DNA of 20,052 bases from Streptomyces sp. NRRL F-4489 (GCF_001509485.1 NZ_LLZI01000007.1:1-20052), one strand, 5' to 3'; counted from the first letter of the stretch, positions 1-8,346 are shown. A program made the numbers and translations. The notes: generated from the letters alone by a model not told the origin.

Positions 1-52
1 CCCTCATCGAATCCGCCTTGCCCGCCCTCCCCTGACACCCCGCCCAACCCAA

Positions 53-85
53 AAGCCCAGGCCAGAAAAACCCTGACCTGGGCTT
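53..85 (-). terminator. Rho-independent terminator hairpin downstream of the 136-1134 gene
   Basis: Arms 53-65 and 73-85 form a 13-bp stem with one G-T type mismatch and a 7-base loop. Read on the minus strand, the stem is followed by a short T run (CTTTTGGG), which suits termination of the minus-strand gene ending at 136. The stem is almost identical to the hairpin at 1720-1752. Confidence 0.6.
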
Positions 86-135
86 GCTCCGCACCCGACT
101 CCCCCTCTAGCACTCACCGGGCCGAGAGGCAGAGC

Positions 136-1134
136 TCAGTCCTCATACACCTCGGTGACAAGCAGCCCCGTCCCCGCGAGCTCCACCCCCACCCGCGTCC
201 CGGCCCACTCGGCAAGGAGACCCGGCTCCTCGCAGATCCGGTCCAGCAGACCAGCAATCGCTTCAGCACTCGGCGTCCCGGAAAGCTCGCAGCGAAGCAC
301 CGTGCCACCCGTCGCACTGCCGCATTCCTCGTAATCCTCGTCCGGGTCATCGGGTTCCCAACGACCGATTTCGATGACCCAGGAATCGGAACCGCCCTCG
401 CCGACCTCCGGCGCCTGGACAGAGAAGTAGTAACCGTCCTCCTCATAGGGCTCAGCAAAGATCTCCAGATTGCCCGACTCCAGCCCACCGATCATGTCGG
501 GGAAACGAGAGCAGGCGCCGACCAGAACCCGGAGGTTCACGATGCCCTTCGCACGCTCTTCGGGAGTTGCCCCCTCTTCAAGCCGGTCCAGCTGCTCCCG
601 CACCTCGCTGCTCAGCATGTCGACGCCACCGCCATACAACACACACGGCTGGCCGAAGTCCCAGTGACGCCGCTTTTCCGGCTCGGACTCAGGGCTTCCT
701 TCCCGGTACTCGGCGAGCTCCTCCCGCAACGCGCGTGCCTCTTCCGCCAGTTCCGCGTCGATTGCGATACGAATCGGCTCGGGCACCACCGCCAGCGCGT
801 CATCCAAATCAGACAGCGCCTGATGAAGCTCCATACAGGCGTACTCGTACCACAAGCTGTGCGCGCCACTCAGGAGTTCCGCACGCGCCGACCGTTCGGT
901 CAGCGCCCCGAGGTGCCTCGTCGGATAGCTGTCCACATCCCCGTCACGGCGATCGTGAACACTTACAGGGACGGTGGCGAGCGCGGAAATCCGGTTGAGC
1001 GCATCGACGACCGGTGCCGCAAGAGCTGGGCTGGACAGGCTTGTCACCGTCGACGACCTGAGCCCACCCGGCCCCTGATAAGTCGCCAGGATCTGCGTTT
1101 TGCCGCGGTTCGCATGCTGCGAGTAAATGGTCAT
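136..1134 (-). CDS. Hypothetical protein, 332 aa, acidic
   Basis: I do not recognise the family. The reading frame is open up to 1287. I place the start at ATG 1134 because AAAGG lies eight bases upstream and the protein then begins MTIYSQHANRGKTQ; the extension upstream has no ribosome binding site and poor composition. The protein has a low-complexity Ala/Val-rich N-terminal third, then a Glu/Ala-rich, probably helical stretch around residues 95-150. A strongly acidic C-terminal half follows, with alternating hydrophobic and charged residues (GYYFSVQAPEVGEGG, DDPDEDYEE) that looks like a soluble beta-rich domain. There is no signal peptide or membrane segment. It stands alone, ends at a hairpin terminator, and lies on the host side of the tRNA fragment, so it probably belongs to the chromosome or to an adjoining element. 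No function is assigned. Confidence 0.75.
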   Translation of the reverse strand: MTIYSQHANRGKTQILATYQGPGGLRSSTVTSLSSPALAAPVVDALNRISALATVPVSVHDRRDGDVDSYPTRHLGALTERSARAELLSGAHSLWYEYACMELHQALSDLDDALAVVPEPIRIAIDAELAEEARALREELAEYREGSPESEPEKRRHWDFGQPCVLYGGGVDMLSSEVREQLDRLEEGATPEERAKGIVNLRVLVGACSRFPDMIGGLESGNLEIFAEPYEEDGYYFSVQAPEVGEGGSDSWVIEIGRWEPDDPDEDYEECGSATGGTVLRCELSGTPSAEAIAGLLDRICEEPGLLAEWAGTRVGVELAGTGLLVTEVYED

Positions 1135-1147
1135 GAGAGCGCCTTTC

Positions 1148-1219
1148 GGCCACCGAGCCAAGGCAGCTCGGTGGCCCGTCAGAATGCGGAGAGAGGCGGT
1201 GGCGAGGGCGCATTCCGAC
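1148..1219 (-). promoter_or_regulatory. Two adjacent inverted repeats just upstream of the start of the 136-1134 gene
   Basis: Arms 1148-1158 and 1166-1176 form a perfect 11-bp inverted repeat with a 7-base loop. It abuts the ribosome binding site of the minus-strand gene starting at 1134. A second inverted repeat has arms 1178-1188 and 1209-1219, 11 bp with one mismatch. They could be an operator or an mRNA leader structure controlling access to the ribosome binding site; the sequence does not decide which. I see no clear -10/-35 pair. Confidence 0.45.
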
Positions 1220-1719
1220 GCTCCATGCCTCGAAGAGACCGGCGGTGGCTCAGGTCCTGTCCCGAGCTCCTTGCCTCCATGCACCATAAGGTGTACGCAT
1301 CACGCGCCACAAGCAATTACGCAGACAACCGCCGGCAACAGGCAATGCCCACGACCATCGCCAGCCCAGCACCCACGGAAGACAAGCACACTGTCCGCGG
1401 ATTGGAGGTCCTTGCGACAAGGTCACGCGGCCGGCCCGAGCTACGCCCAGGGACTGCACGAACCACACCAGCACCACGCCCGATGAGGGACGCCCTTCCA
1501 CCCCCGCCGCCGTTCACTCCGTAGCTGCGCGAGCACACGGCCCAGCGGCCGGCGAGGAAAGTACGGGCACGATCGCGAAGGAGCTGAGCGTGGACATGCC
1601 GGCCACCACGGAGATCTTTCAGCCCGCCCAAATCAGCCAGGCCCTCGAACCGGCAACCGAGACCGCCGACAGCCACGCGGCCCGCTCCCTGCGCCGCCGA
1701 CACATCAGCTGGTACAAGA
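1220..1719. other. Stretch without a convincing gene
   Basis: About 500 bases between the leader of the left gene and the tRNA-side terminator. All long open frames here are composition artefacts. One plus-strand frame is open and ends at TAA 1737-1739, inside the terminator hairpin, with a plausible-looking tail (residues HISWYKKAQVSD). It has no credible start codon or ribosome binding site, so at most it is a gene remnant. Confidence 0.4.
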
Positions 1720-1752
1720 AAGCCCAGGTCAGCGACTAACTGACCTGGGCTT
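1720..1752. terminator. Perfect 13-bp terminator hairpin, bidirectional
   Basis: Arms 1720-1732 (AAGCCCAGGTCAG) and 1740-1752 are perfectly complementary with a 7-base loop. A TTTTT tract follows at 1751-1755 on the plus strand, and a T-rich CTTTCTTG on the minus strand. On the minus strand it lies directly behind the tRNA 3' fragment, where the tRNA gene's own terminator would be. Confidence 0.75.
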
Positions 1753-1760
1753 TTTCTCTG

Positions 1761-1802
1761 AGCCGCCTTCGGGATTCGAACCCGAGACCTACGCATTACG
1801 AG
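1761..1802 (-). tRNA. 3' part of tRNA-Thr(CGT): element attachment site (att remnant)
   Basis: Read on the minus strand, this gives the anticodon loop CTCGTAA (1802-1796), the 3' anticodon stem TGCGT (1795-1791), a 5-base variable loop, a perfect T arm with loop TTCGAAT (1785-1769), the 3' acceptor strand AGGCGGC and discriminator T (1761). The 5' half is missing: the bases beyond 1802 (ACCAT on the plus strand) do not pair as an anticodon stem, and no D arm follows. A fragment running from the anticodon loop to the 3' end is the usual attachment site of tRNA-integrating elements. The missing half indicates that element DNA begins near 1803 and that 1-1760 is the host side. The intact tRNA should lie at the far end of the element. 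Confidence 0.75.
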
Positions 1803-2115
1803 ACCATGAGCGTTCGTGTTGCGTAGTGCCTCGTCGTGCTGTCCCGTGACGTTTTGCCTGATCAGAGGAGGTGCGACGGGTTGGCCTGTGCCGCCCCGTG
1901 ATGCACTGTCCAAAGGCGTCTGTCCACCGGCTGTCCACCGGCGCGACGGCTGTAGAGCCGCCGGCGCCGTCTGCCGGAGCAACGAGGACGGCTGTTCAGA
2001 GGACCAGCGGAACAAACGGAACACTTTGTTGTTTCTATACAAGATCCGGCTGCCCGCTGACCACAGAGGGCGGGCTGCAGGTCGTCTCAGATGGAGCCGA
2101 AGACATCATGACTGA
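1803..2115. other. Non-coding end of the integrated element
   Basis: About 310 bases between the attachment site and the kinase stop codon. I see no credible gene. It contains the 11-bp direct repeats at 1906-1941 and an A/T-richer patch around 2010-2045. No integrase or excisionase gene is present, so this is the end of the element away from the recombination module. Confidence 0.5.
1906..1941. repeat. Three 11-bp direct repeats near the attachment site
   Basis: CTGTCCAAAGG (1906-1916) is followed after three bases by CTGTCCACCGG (1920-1930) and again directly by CTGTCCACCGG (1931-1941). They lie roughly 105-140 bases inside the element from the tRNA fragment, a distance and layout like arm-type binding sites of tyrosine integrases. 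Function is inferred from position only. Confidence 0.5.
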
Positions 2116-3756
2116 TCAGCCGAGGTCTTGGCGGAGACGGCTGAGATAGGCGTCGATCTGCGCCAGCCCCGGCCAGTCGCTTCCCCGTAGCCGGGAGGTT
2201 TCCGACCGGAGGCGGTCACCGACCTCCAGTGCCTGGGGGAGGTCTTCCGCTGCTGCATACAGGCTCACGAGCCGTGCGAGGGTATCCAGGTAGCGATTGA
2301 TGGCGTCCTCGTCCTCGGGAGCGGGCGTGATCTCCGCGACCTGGTCAAAGGCCCGGATGGCGGCGCTCGCTTCACCAAGTTCCATCCGGCACTGCGCGGC
2401 GTAGTACCAGCAAAGCTGTGCTTGCTCATCGTCGCCGCCGTAGCGGTTGGTGTATTCGTGGGCGAGTGGCTCGAATAGGGCGAGGGCCTCGCGGTGGCTT
2501 CCGGCCAGGAACTTCACTTGGGCGAGGTTGAACTGCATGCCTTCCCTGAGTTCTGGATCTGCGGCTCTCGCGATGGCCTCGTCTAGAGCGTCGGCGGCCT
2601 GGGTGAGCTGGCCCTCCTGAGCCAGCCGAGCTGCTCGGTCCGAAATCGCGTCCGCCTCCTTCTCGGTCAGTGCGGAAGGGCCTGACTGTGCCGCTGCCGG
2701 CGGGACTGCCACCGGCGAGGGCACCACCACGGTGGGTGTGTAGGAGGCGGCGACGCCGGTGCTGCGCGCCCGACCGCCGAAGGGGCGCAGGAACGGCAGT
2801 CGGGGGTCGAGGACACCGTCGTCGGTCGCGGCAAGCGTGCCGGCGGTGTCATGGATGAAGGGCAGGAGAGCGTCGTAGACCTCCATCGCGCCCATGCGCT
2901 GCTCGGATTCCTTGGTGAGCATGGCCAACAGCAGCTTCTCGATGTCGACCGGTACATCCGGTCGCAGGGAGCGGATAGGAGGGGGCGGGGTGTGGACGTG
3001 GTGCCACATGTGAGAACGGTTGTCGTCGGGGCTGAAGGGTGGCTTTGCTGTTAGGAGTTCGTAGAGCACGCAGGCGAGGGCGTAAACATCGGCGGCAGGG
3101 CCTACGGCGTTGGCCAGGCTCTGCTCGGGAGACATGTAGGGCGGGGTGCCCACGGTCATGCCGACCTGGGTGAGCCGGGGCAGGATGCCGACTCCACGCA
3201 GGGCAGCAACGCCGAAGTCGAGGACCTTGACCACCCCTCCGGGTGTAATCATCAGGTTGGAGGGCTTGATGTCGCGGTGGACGACGTCGTGGTGATGCAC
3301 GGTATCGAGGACGGAGGCGATCTGGGCGGCGATGGCCGCGGCCCAGGAGACGGAGACCGTGTCGTTTTCGTAGTCAGTTTCGTCGATGAAGGTCTGCAGT
3401 TCGCGGCCCTGCAGGAGCTGCATGACGACGAACAGCCGTCCGCTGGCCTCGTCGGTGCCTGTGTCGTAGACAGCGGGAACACCGAGGTGTTCGATGCCAG
3501 CGGTAATCTGGACCTCGCGCAGGAAGCGGGCTCGGCGGGTCTGGAGGGTCTCCTCAAAGGCCGCGCCACGAAACCCAGGCGACACCGGGCTTTCGGCCAG
3601 CATCATTTTCACGGCCACGCGGCGGTCCAGGCGTTCGTCGTATGCCTGCCAGACCTCGCCCATGCCGCCTGCGCCGATGGGCGTGTAAAGCCGGTACCGG
3701 CCCGCGATGACGCGTGCCGGTATCCCGGCGTCGGAGTTCGGCATGCCGTGCACCAT
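2116..3756 (-). CDS. Soluble Ser/Thr protein kinase with C-terminal TPR-like region, 546 aa
   Basis: Hanks-type kinase. Numbering from the chosen start: glycine loop IGAGGMGEV 27-35, Lys50 (AVKMM), Glu81, catalytic loop HRDIKPSN 160-167 with Asp162, DFG 180-182, and SPEQ in place of APE near 209-212. All catalytic residues are present, so it should be active. A Pro/Ala-rich linker follows the kinase domain; from about residue 365 to the end there are helical repeats of TPR type (EGQLTQAADALDEAI, SHREALALFEPL, LGEASAAIRAFDQV). No membrane segment or PASTA domain is seen, unlike PknB-type receptors. I chose ATG 3756, preceded by GAGAGGG; an upstream TTG at 3789 is less likely. It is the last gene behind hsdR, 76 bases downstream with no convincing terminator between. 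Regulation of restriction or defence by phosphorylation is inference from position. Confidence 0.88.
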   Translation of the reverse strand: MVHGMPNSDAGIPARVIAGRYRLYTPIGAGGMGEVWQAYDERLDRRVAVKMMLAESPVSPGFRGAAFEETLQTRRARFLREVQITAGIEHLGVPAVYDTGTDEASGRLFVVMQLLQGRELQTFIDETDYENDTVSVSWAAAIAAQIASVLDTVHHHDVVHRDIKPSNLMITPGGVVKVLDFGVAALRGVGILPRLTQVGMTVGTPPYMSPEQSLANAVGPAADVYALACVLYELLTAKPPFSPDDNRSHMWHHVHTPPPPIRSLRPDVPVDIEKLLLAMLTKESEQRMGAMEVYDALLPFIHDTAGTLAATDDGVLDPRLPFLRPFGGRARSTGVAASYTPTVVVPSPVAVPPAAAQSGPSALTEKEADAISDRAARLAQEGQLTQAADALDEAIARAADPELREGMQFNLAQVKFLAGSHREALALFEPLAHEYTNRYGGDDEQAQLCWYYAAQCRMELGEASAAIRAFDQVAEITPAPEDEDAINRYLDTLARLVSLYAAAEDLPQALEVGDRLRSETSRLRGSDWPGLAQIDAYLSRLRQDLG

Positions 3757-3832
3757 GCGCGGTGCCCTCTCTGCATGGGCGGGATGCAACTACCCCGCCG
3801 AGGCTGTTATGTGACGTACTGTCGGGTTCAGG

Positions 3833-6800
3833 CTACGCGGTCGGAGGCTCCGCACGACGGCTTCCGGTGGACTTGAGTTGAGCAGCCCGCTGCTCGGTGG
3901 CCCGGCGTTCGGCCTCACGCCGGACCGGGCGGCGGATGAGCTGGTATGCCTGTTGGGTCGCGACTTGTTTGAACAGGCGGTTGACGTTGGTGTCGTCGAA
4001 GTAGCGGACCATGAGGGCATCGTTGGAGGCCGCCTGATCGATGACGATTCGGTCGAGGTCCTTCTCAAGTTCTCCACCGAAAACGTCTTGGTCTTGGTGC
4101 AGCGCGATGGCCCGCAGTTCGGGGTCTTCGCTGACGGCGACCACGAGCTGGCCGAGCAGGATCTGGTCAGCGGTGGACAGGCCAGTTCCGTATTCGTCGT
4201 TGACGGACAGGATCACCTCCGCCAGCGACATCTCCTCCGCCTCGGCCACTGCTCCGCCCGCTTCGGGCACCAAGCCCCGCAGTACCTGTGCGCCGGCTAC
4301 CTCCAGATGCAATTCGGGAGTGCCGGTCTGGGTGATGCGCATGTGGCTCGGCACTGCGGCGCCAATGTCCGCGCCTGCGCTGTGCAGGGGTGCGGGCAGG
4401 CGGCGCAGCAGGAAGCGTCCGTACTGGTAGAGCCGTTCCAGTTCCAAATTTTCGAAGCCGATGACGTGGGAGAGCCAACCGTATGCCTTGGTGTAAGAGT
4501 CCAGGGCCCGACGGAAGTCGGCGGCGGTGTCGGGTTCAGTGGCGTTGAGGGCGTTGAAGCGATCCACGGCTGGCTGGAGGTAGCCGTAGAGCCGCGCATG
4601 GGCCTTCATGACGGCGGTGCCGGTCGCCGCTCCGCCTTGGTAGGCGGCGAAGTACGCGGTGACGAAGGCATCCATCTCGGCTTCTACCAGGAGCTGGTAG
4701 GCCATGACCTCGCGTTCGCGGTCGAACAGCAGGTTCGGGTCGGTGGGTTCGCTGATCGACGCCTCGTAGTACTGCTGGAACGCCTGCTGGATATCCTCGG
4801 GCCGGTTAGCAAAGTCGAGGATGAACAGGTCCTCGGTGGTCTTGAGGGGGTGGGTGCGGTTGAGCCGGGACAGTGTCTGCACCGCGGCCAGCTTCACAAG
4901 GATCTTGTCCACATACATGGTGGTCAGCAGGGGCTGATCGAAGCCGGTCTGGTACTTCTCAGCAACGACGAGGATGCGGTATTCGGGCTTGGGGACGGAG
5001 GGCGGGTTCGAGTCGTCCGCGCGGGTATAGCCGAAGCGGCTGGGCAGTTCACGTTCGGGGAAGCCGTTGAGCTTGGGTTCGGTGTACTCGATCCCGTCGA
5101 GGGTCAGTGCCCCGGAGAACGCGACGAGGGTGCCGCAGTCGGCGAAGCCACGCTGGTCGATGTAGGCGCGCATGGCCTGGTAGAGCCGTACGGCATGTTC
5201 ACGGCTGGAGGTGACCACCATCGCCTTGGCCCGGCCGCCGAGGCGCGGGCTGGTATGTGAGCGGAAGTGGTCGACAATGATCTTCGCACGGGAGGCCATC
5301 GACGCTTCCGACATCAGCGCGGCCCTCACCAGCTTAGAGCGGGCCTTACGCGGGTCCACCTGCTGCTCGGCCTCGTCTGCGGCGGCCTCCTGGAGCTTGA
5401 AGTAGGTGGCGTAGGTGATGTAGTTGCCGAGCACGTCGAGGATGAAGCCCTCTTCGATGGCCTGCCGCATCGAGTAGACGTGGAACGGCCCCTTCTCCTG
5501 CTCCCCCGAGCCGGCCTTGGTGTAAGGAGTGCCGAAGAGATCGATCGTCTTCGCCTTGGGGGTGGCCGTGAACGCGAAGAAGGACAGGTTCGGCTGCTTG
5601 CCGCGGGCCAGGGCCGCGGCCGTCAGCGGGTCGCCATCCTCGTCCACCGCGTCCGAACCGAGACGGCCCAGCGCCTTCTTCAGCGCCGCCGCGCTCTCAC
5701 CGCCCTGCGAGGAGTGCGCCTCGTCAATGATCACCGCGTAACGCTGTCCACCCAGCCCCGCCACCTTATCCAGGACGAAGGGGAACTTCTGCACCGTGGT
5801 GATCACGATCCGGGCAGTCGGCCCGGTCAGCGCGTCCGCGAGCTGCTGGGAGTTCTCGTCGATCCGCACGACCACGCCAGCCTTGTGGTCGAACTGATAA
5901 ATGGTGTCCTGAAGCTGCTTGTCCAGCACCCGCCGGTCTGTGATCACGATGACCTTGTCGAAGACCAGCTTGTTCGCCCCCAGGCCGGAGGCGAGTGCGG
6001 CGGGCGCGATCAGCCCGGGGTCATGGGAGGTGTGCAGGCTGGACAGATGGTGTGCCAGCCAGGCAATGGTGTTGGACTTGCCCGAGCCGGCGGAGTGCTG
6101 AATCAGGTAGTTCTCCCCCGCGCCGTGGCGGGCCGCGTGCGCGATGAGCTTACGCACCGCGTCCCACTGGTGGAACCTCGGGAAGATCAACGGCTGCGTG
6201 TGAGCGTTACCAGGCTTGTGCGACGGCGCCCGGCCGGCCTTCGCCGCGGCGTCCTCCACATGTAGGAACCGCTGCAGCAGTTCCAGCCAGTTGTCCCGCG
6301 CCCACACCTCGTCGAAAAGGTAAGAGGTGGGGTACGTCCCGTCGGTGGAGGCTGGGACGTTGCCCGCGCCACCGATCTGGCCGGGGCCACCGGATCCGGT
6401 GTTGAAGGGGAGGAAACGTGTGGAGTCCCCAGCCAGGCGGGTCGTCAGAAATGCCAGTGTCGGATCGACTGCAAAGTGGACCAGGCTGCGCTTGGCAAAG
6501 AACAGCTCCTTCGGGTCCCGGTCCCGCCGGTACTGACGCTTAGCTTCCTCAACGGTCTGGCCGGTCAGCCCGTTCTTCAACTCAACGGAGGCGACCGGCA
6601 GTCCGTTGAGGAAGAACGCCATGTCGAGGGTGTCGGCGGGACGCGAGGCCGAGTAGTGAAACTGGCGCACGAAGGTGAGCCGATTGGCGTCGTACTCGGC
6701 GAGAGCGTCGGCGGCGAGCGTGTGCGCGGGACGGAAGTACGCGAGCTGGATCTTCACGTTCCGGTCGTTCACTCCCCGACGCAGGACGTCCAGCAGCCCG

Positions 6801-7054
6801 CGCGAGTCGATCTCCCGCGCCACGCGCTTTGCGAACCGACCGACGGCCTGTTCCTCATCCTCGCCATAGGCGGCCTGGAGCGCCAGCCACGCGTCGTTCT
6901 GCGAAACCCTGAGGAACGCAGTCAGCTCGGAGGTGTCGATACCGAGAGCGCGGTCGTAGGTGTTAGCGAGCCCGCGCTGCCAGCCGCTGCGCAGCAGCGC
7001 CGCTTCCACAGCGTTCTCGAATGCCTTCTCGGTGTACAGGCGGGCGTCGTTCAT
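3833..7054 (-). CDS. hsdR: Type I restriction endonuclease subunit R (HsdR), 1073 aa
   Basis: The motor and nuclease subunit, which translocates DNA using ATP and cleaves unmodified DNA. The N-terminal nuclease domain shows a PD-(D/E)XK core, Asp144 (TLDMAFF) and Glu158-x-Lys160 (ASVELKNG), with a downstream QYRRDR. Helicase motifs follow: Walker A SAGSGKS 321-327, motif Ia near 368 (VIVITDRRVLDKQL), Walker B DEAH 444-447, motif III FAFTATPK 493-500. The second RecA domain has AMVVTSSREHAVRLY, VAEKYQTGFDQP and QTLSRLNR. The C-terminal helical part binds HsdM/HsdS in known complexes. Length and motifs are those of a full-size functional HsdR. Start ATG 7054 has a GAGGGGG ribosome binding site overlapping the hsdS stop, which implies coupled translation. 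No disruption is seen. Confidence 0.96.
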   Translation of the reverse strand: MNDARLYTEKAFENAVEAALLRSGWQRGLANTYDRALGIDTSELTAFLRVSQNDAWLALQAAYGEDEEQAVGRFAKRVAREIDSRGLLDVLRRGVNDRNVKIQLAYFRPAHTLAADALAEYDANRLTFVRQFHYSASRPADTLDMAFFLNGLPVASVELKNGLTGQTVEEAKRQYRRDRDPKELFFAKRSLVHFAVDPTLAFLTTRLAGDSTRFLPFNTGSGGPGQIGGAGNVPASTDGTYPTSYLFDEVWARDNWLELLQRFLHVEDAAAKAGRAPSHKPGNAHTQPLIFPRFHQWDAVRKLIAHAARHGAGENYLIQHSAGSGKSNTIAWLAHHLSSLHTSHDPGLIAPAALASGLGANKLVFDKVIVITDRRVLDKQLQDTIYQFDHKAGVVVRIDENSQQLADALTGPTARIVITTVQKFPFVLDKVAGLGGQRYAVIIDEAHSSQGGESAAALKKALGRLGSDAVDEDGDPLTAAALARGKQPNLSFFAFTATPKAKTIDLFGTPYTKAGSGEQEKGPFHVYSMRQAIEEGFILDVLGNYITYATYFKLQEAAADEAEQQVDPRKARSKLVRAALMSEASMASRAKIIVDHFRSHTSPRLGGRAKAMVVTSSREHAVRLYQAMRAYIDQRGFADCGTLVAFSGALTLDGIEYTEPKLNGFPERELPSRFGYTRADDSNPPSVPKPEYRILVVAEKYQTGFDQPLLTTMYVDKILVKLAAVQTLSRLNRTHPLKTTEDLFILDFANRPEDIQQAFQQYYEASISEPTDPNLLFDREREVMAYQLLVEAEMDAFVTAYFAAYQGGAATGTAVMKAHARLYGYLQPAVDRFNALNATEPDTAADFRRALDSYTKAYGWLSHVIGFENLELERLYQYGRFLLRRLPAPLHSAGADIGAAVPSHMRITQTGTPELHLEVAGAQVLRGLVPEAGGAVAEAEEMSLAEVILSVNDEYGTGLSTADQILLGQLVVAVSEDPELRAIALHQDQDVFGGELEKDLDRIVIDQAASNDALMVRYFDDTNVNRLFKQVATQQAYQLIRRPVRREAERRATEQRAAQLKSTGSRRAEPPTA

Positions 7055-7065
7055 CTGAATCCCCC

Positions 7066-8346
7066 TCAGAGGTCGCGATCGTGCGCGGGGCGGGCGGTGG
7101 TGACGTCGAGCTGGCCGGTGACGGCAGCGGTGATCAGGGCCTGGCGTCGCTCGGTAAGGAGCGTGAGCTGCCTACCGCGTGCACCTCGCTCACTCTCGAT
7201 GGCACCGATGTGGAGCCTGATCTCATCGGCTACAGCCTCTTGCTCCGACAGTTCGGGCATAGGAACGTTCAAGTTCCTCAGATCGGGAAGCGAAAGCTGA
7301 GTCTTCGTACCACCGTACTGACTTCCAAGCAGGGAATCCTGGACGGCCGGGGAAGAGAGGAGATACGCCAACCACGTCCCGGAGACGTACCGGGACGGTC
7401 GAATCAGACAAACGTGCTGGCTTACGTTGGCCCCTTCGATGTCCTCACCCGCAAGGCATACCCACCCCGCATTCGCCCCAGTAATTCCCACAAGGACATC
7501 ACCAAGACGCACCGAAGATCTGAAAGATTCCACCAGCGCGGAATCAGGAGGTGCAACATGCGCAACCGAACCGAGATTCGGCTCGATGGAATCACGCCGA
7601 AGGTTGGCACTCCGGAAGAACATTCTTCCCTCATCTCCGACGTACTCCCCCCAACCTCGCGGACCGCTGGTCACGAGGCTTAGGAAGTACCCCAGCCTCA
7701 CCAATGGACACCCAGATTGCCAAGTAGTGGCAAGCACAGCGCTTCGACGATTAGACAGTAGTTCATCCTGGGATCGCATAACTGCGGACAGGCGGTCGAT
7801 TCTGGCGGTCTCGGCGTCGAGGAAGTCAGCAATGCGGCGCTGCTCCTCCAGCGGAGGAAGGGGGACAGGAGCCTCCCCAAGTCGCTCACGGTTGAGCTCG
7901 ATCTGATTTGTTGCCCCCACGACGAGGGCCGCAAAAACGTACTCCTGGAAAGGCCGCGACAGGAGCCAGTAGTACGAGAAGCGAGGATGCAATTCGCGAA
8001 GATCCGCCCGGGCAACCGTCACATGGCCATCCGCCACGCAGGGAGTCCCGTCCGGGGATCCAGTAAATTGCCCTACTCGACCCAGCGTTCCCGTACCAGT
8101 GGAATTAATGATCACATCTCCGGGCTGCAAGTATCCCTTCAATTTTCGAGGATCCCCCGAAAACGCATGGAATCTTGTTCGGGACCAATCCAACCCGCTC
8201 GGCTGGTTGGCTCCCTGACTTACAGCACGCACGGGCCCATCATCCACGTAGACGGGAGCCGTTCCTCGATTCAATACTGTTGTCACATACTTTAGAGGCG
8301 AAGAGGACCACCCCGTAGGAAGCGGCAAACCGAGGATAGATGTCAT
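7066..8346 (-). CDS. hsdS: Type I restriction specificity subunit S (HsdS), 426 aa
   Basis: DNA-recognition subunit for both methylation and restriction. It has the standard two-half layout: first target-recognition domain about residues 12-160, then a central conserved helix region with PLPPLEEQRRIADFLDAE near 165-185. The second recognition domain is about 215-365, ending in the matching VPMPELSEQEAVADEI, with a final coiled-coil segment to about 415. Two different recognition domains predict a bipartite target, which cannot be read from the sequence. Its start overlaps the hsdM stop (ATGA, 8343-8346). Both recognition domains are visibly richer in A/T than hsdM and hsdR, as expected when recognition domains are exchanged by recombination. 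Confidence 0.94.
   Translation of the reverse strand: MTSILGLPLPTGWSSSPLKYVTTVLNRGTAPVYVDDGPVRAVSQGANQPSGLDWSRTRFHAFSGDPRKLKGYLQPGDVIINSTGTGTLGRVGQFTGSPDGTPCVADGHVTVARADLRELHPRFSYYWLLSRPFQEYVFAALVVGATNQIELNRERLGEAPVPLPPLEEQRRIADFLDAETARIDRLSAVMRSQDELLSNRRSAVLATTWQSGCPLVRLGYFLSLVTSGPRGWGEYVGDEGRMFFRSANLRRDSIEPNLGSVAHVAPPDSALVESFRSSVRLGDVLVGITGANAGWVCLAGEDIEGANVSQHVCLIRPSRYVSGTWLAYLLSSPAVQDSLLGSQYGGTKTQLSLPDLRNLNVPMPELSEQEAVADEIRLHIGAIESERGARGRQLTLLTERRQALITAAVTGQLDVTTARPAHDRDL

Noticed and set aside
1..35. Possible 3' end of a plus-strand gene stopping at TGA 33-35
   Set aside because: Only ten codons are visible, too few to distinguish from chance.
1437..1739. Plus-strand frame ending inside the terminator hairpin
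   Set aside because: No start codon with ribosome binding site and no recognisable domain; at most a remnant.
1317..2042. Minus-strand open frame of 241 codons
   Set aside because: It runs across the tRNA fragment and terminator, and includes the RSRVRIPKAAQ-type peptide that results from translating a tRNA T arm; not a gene.
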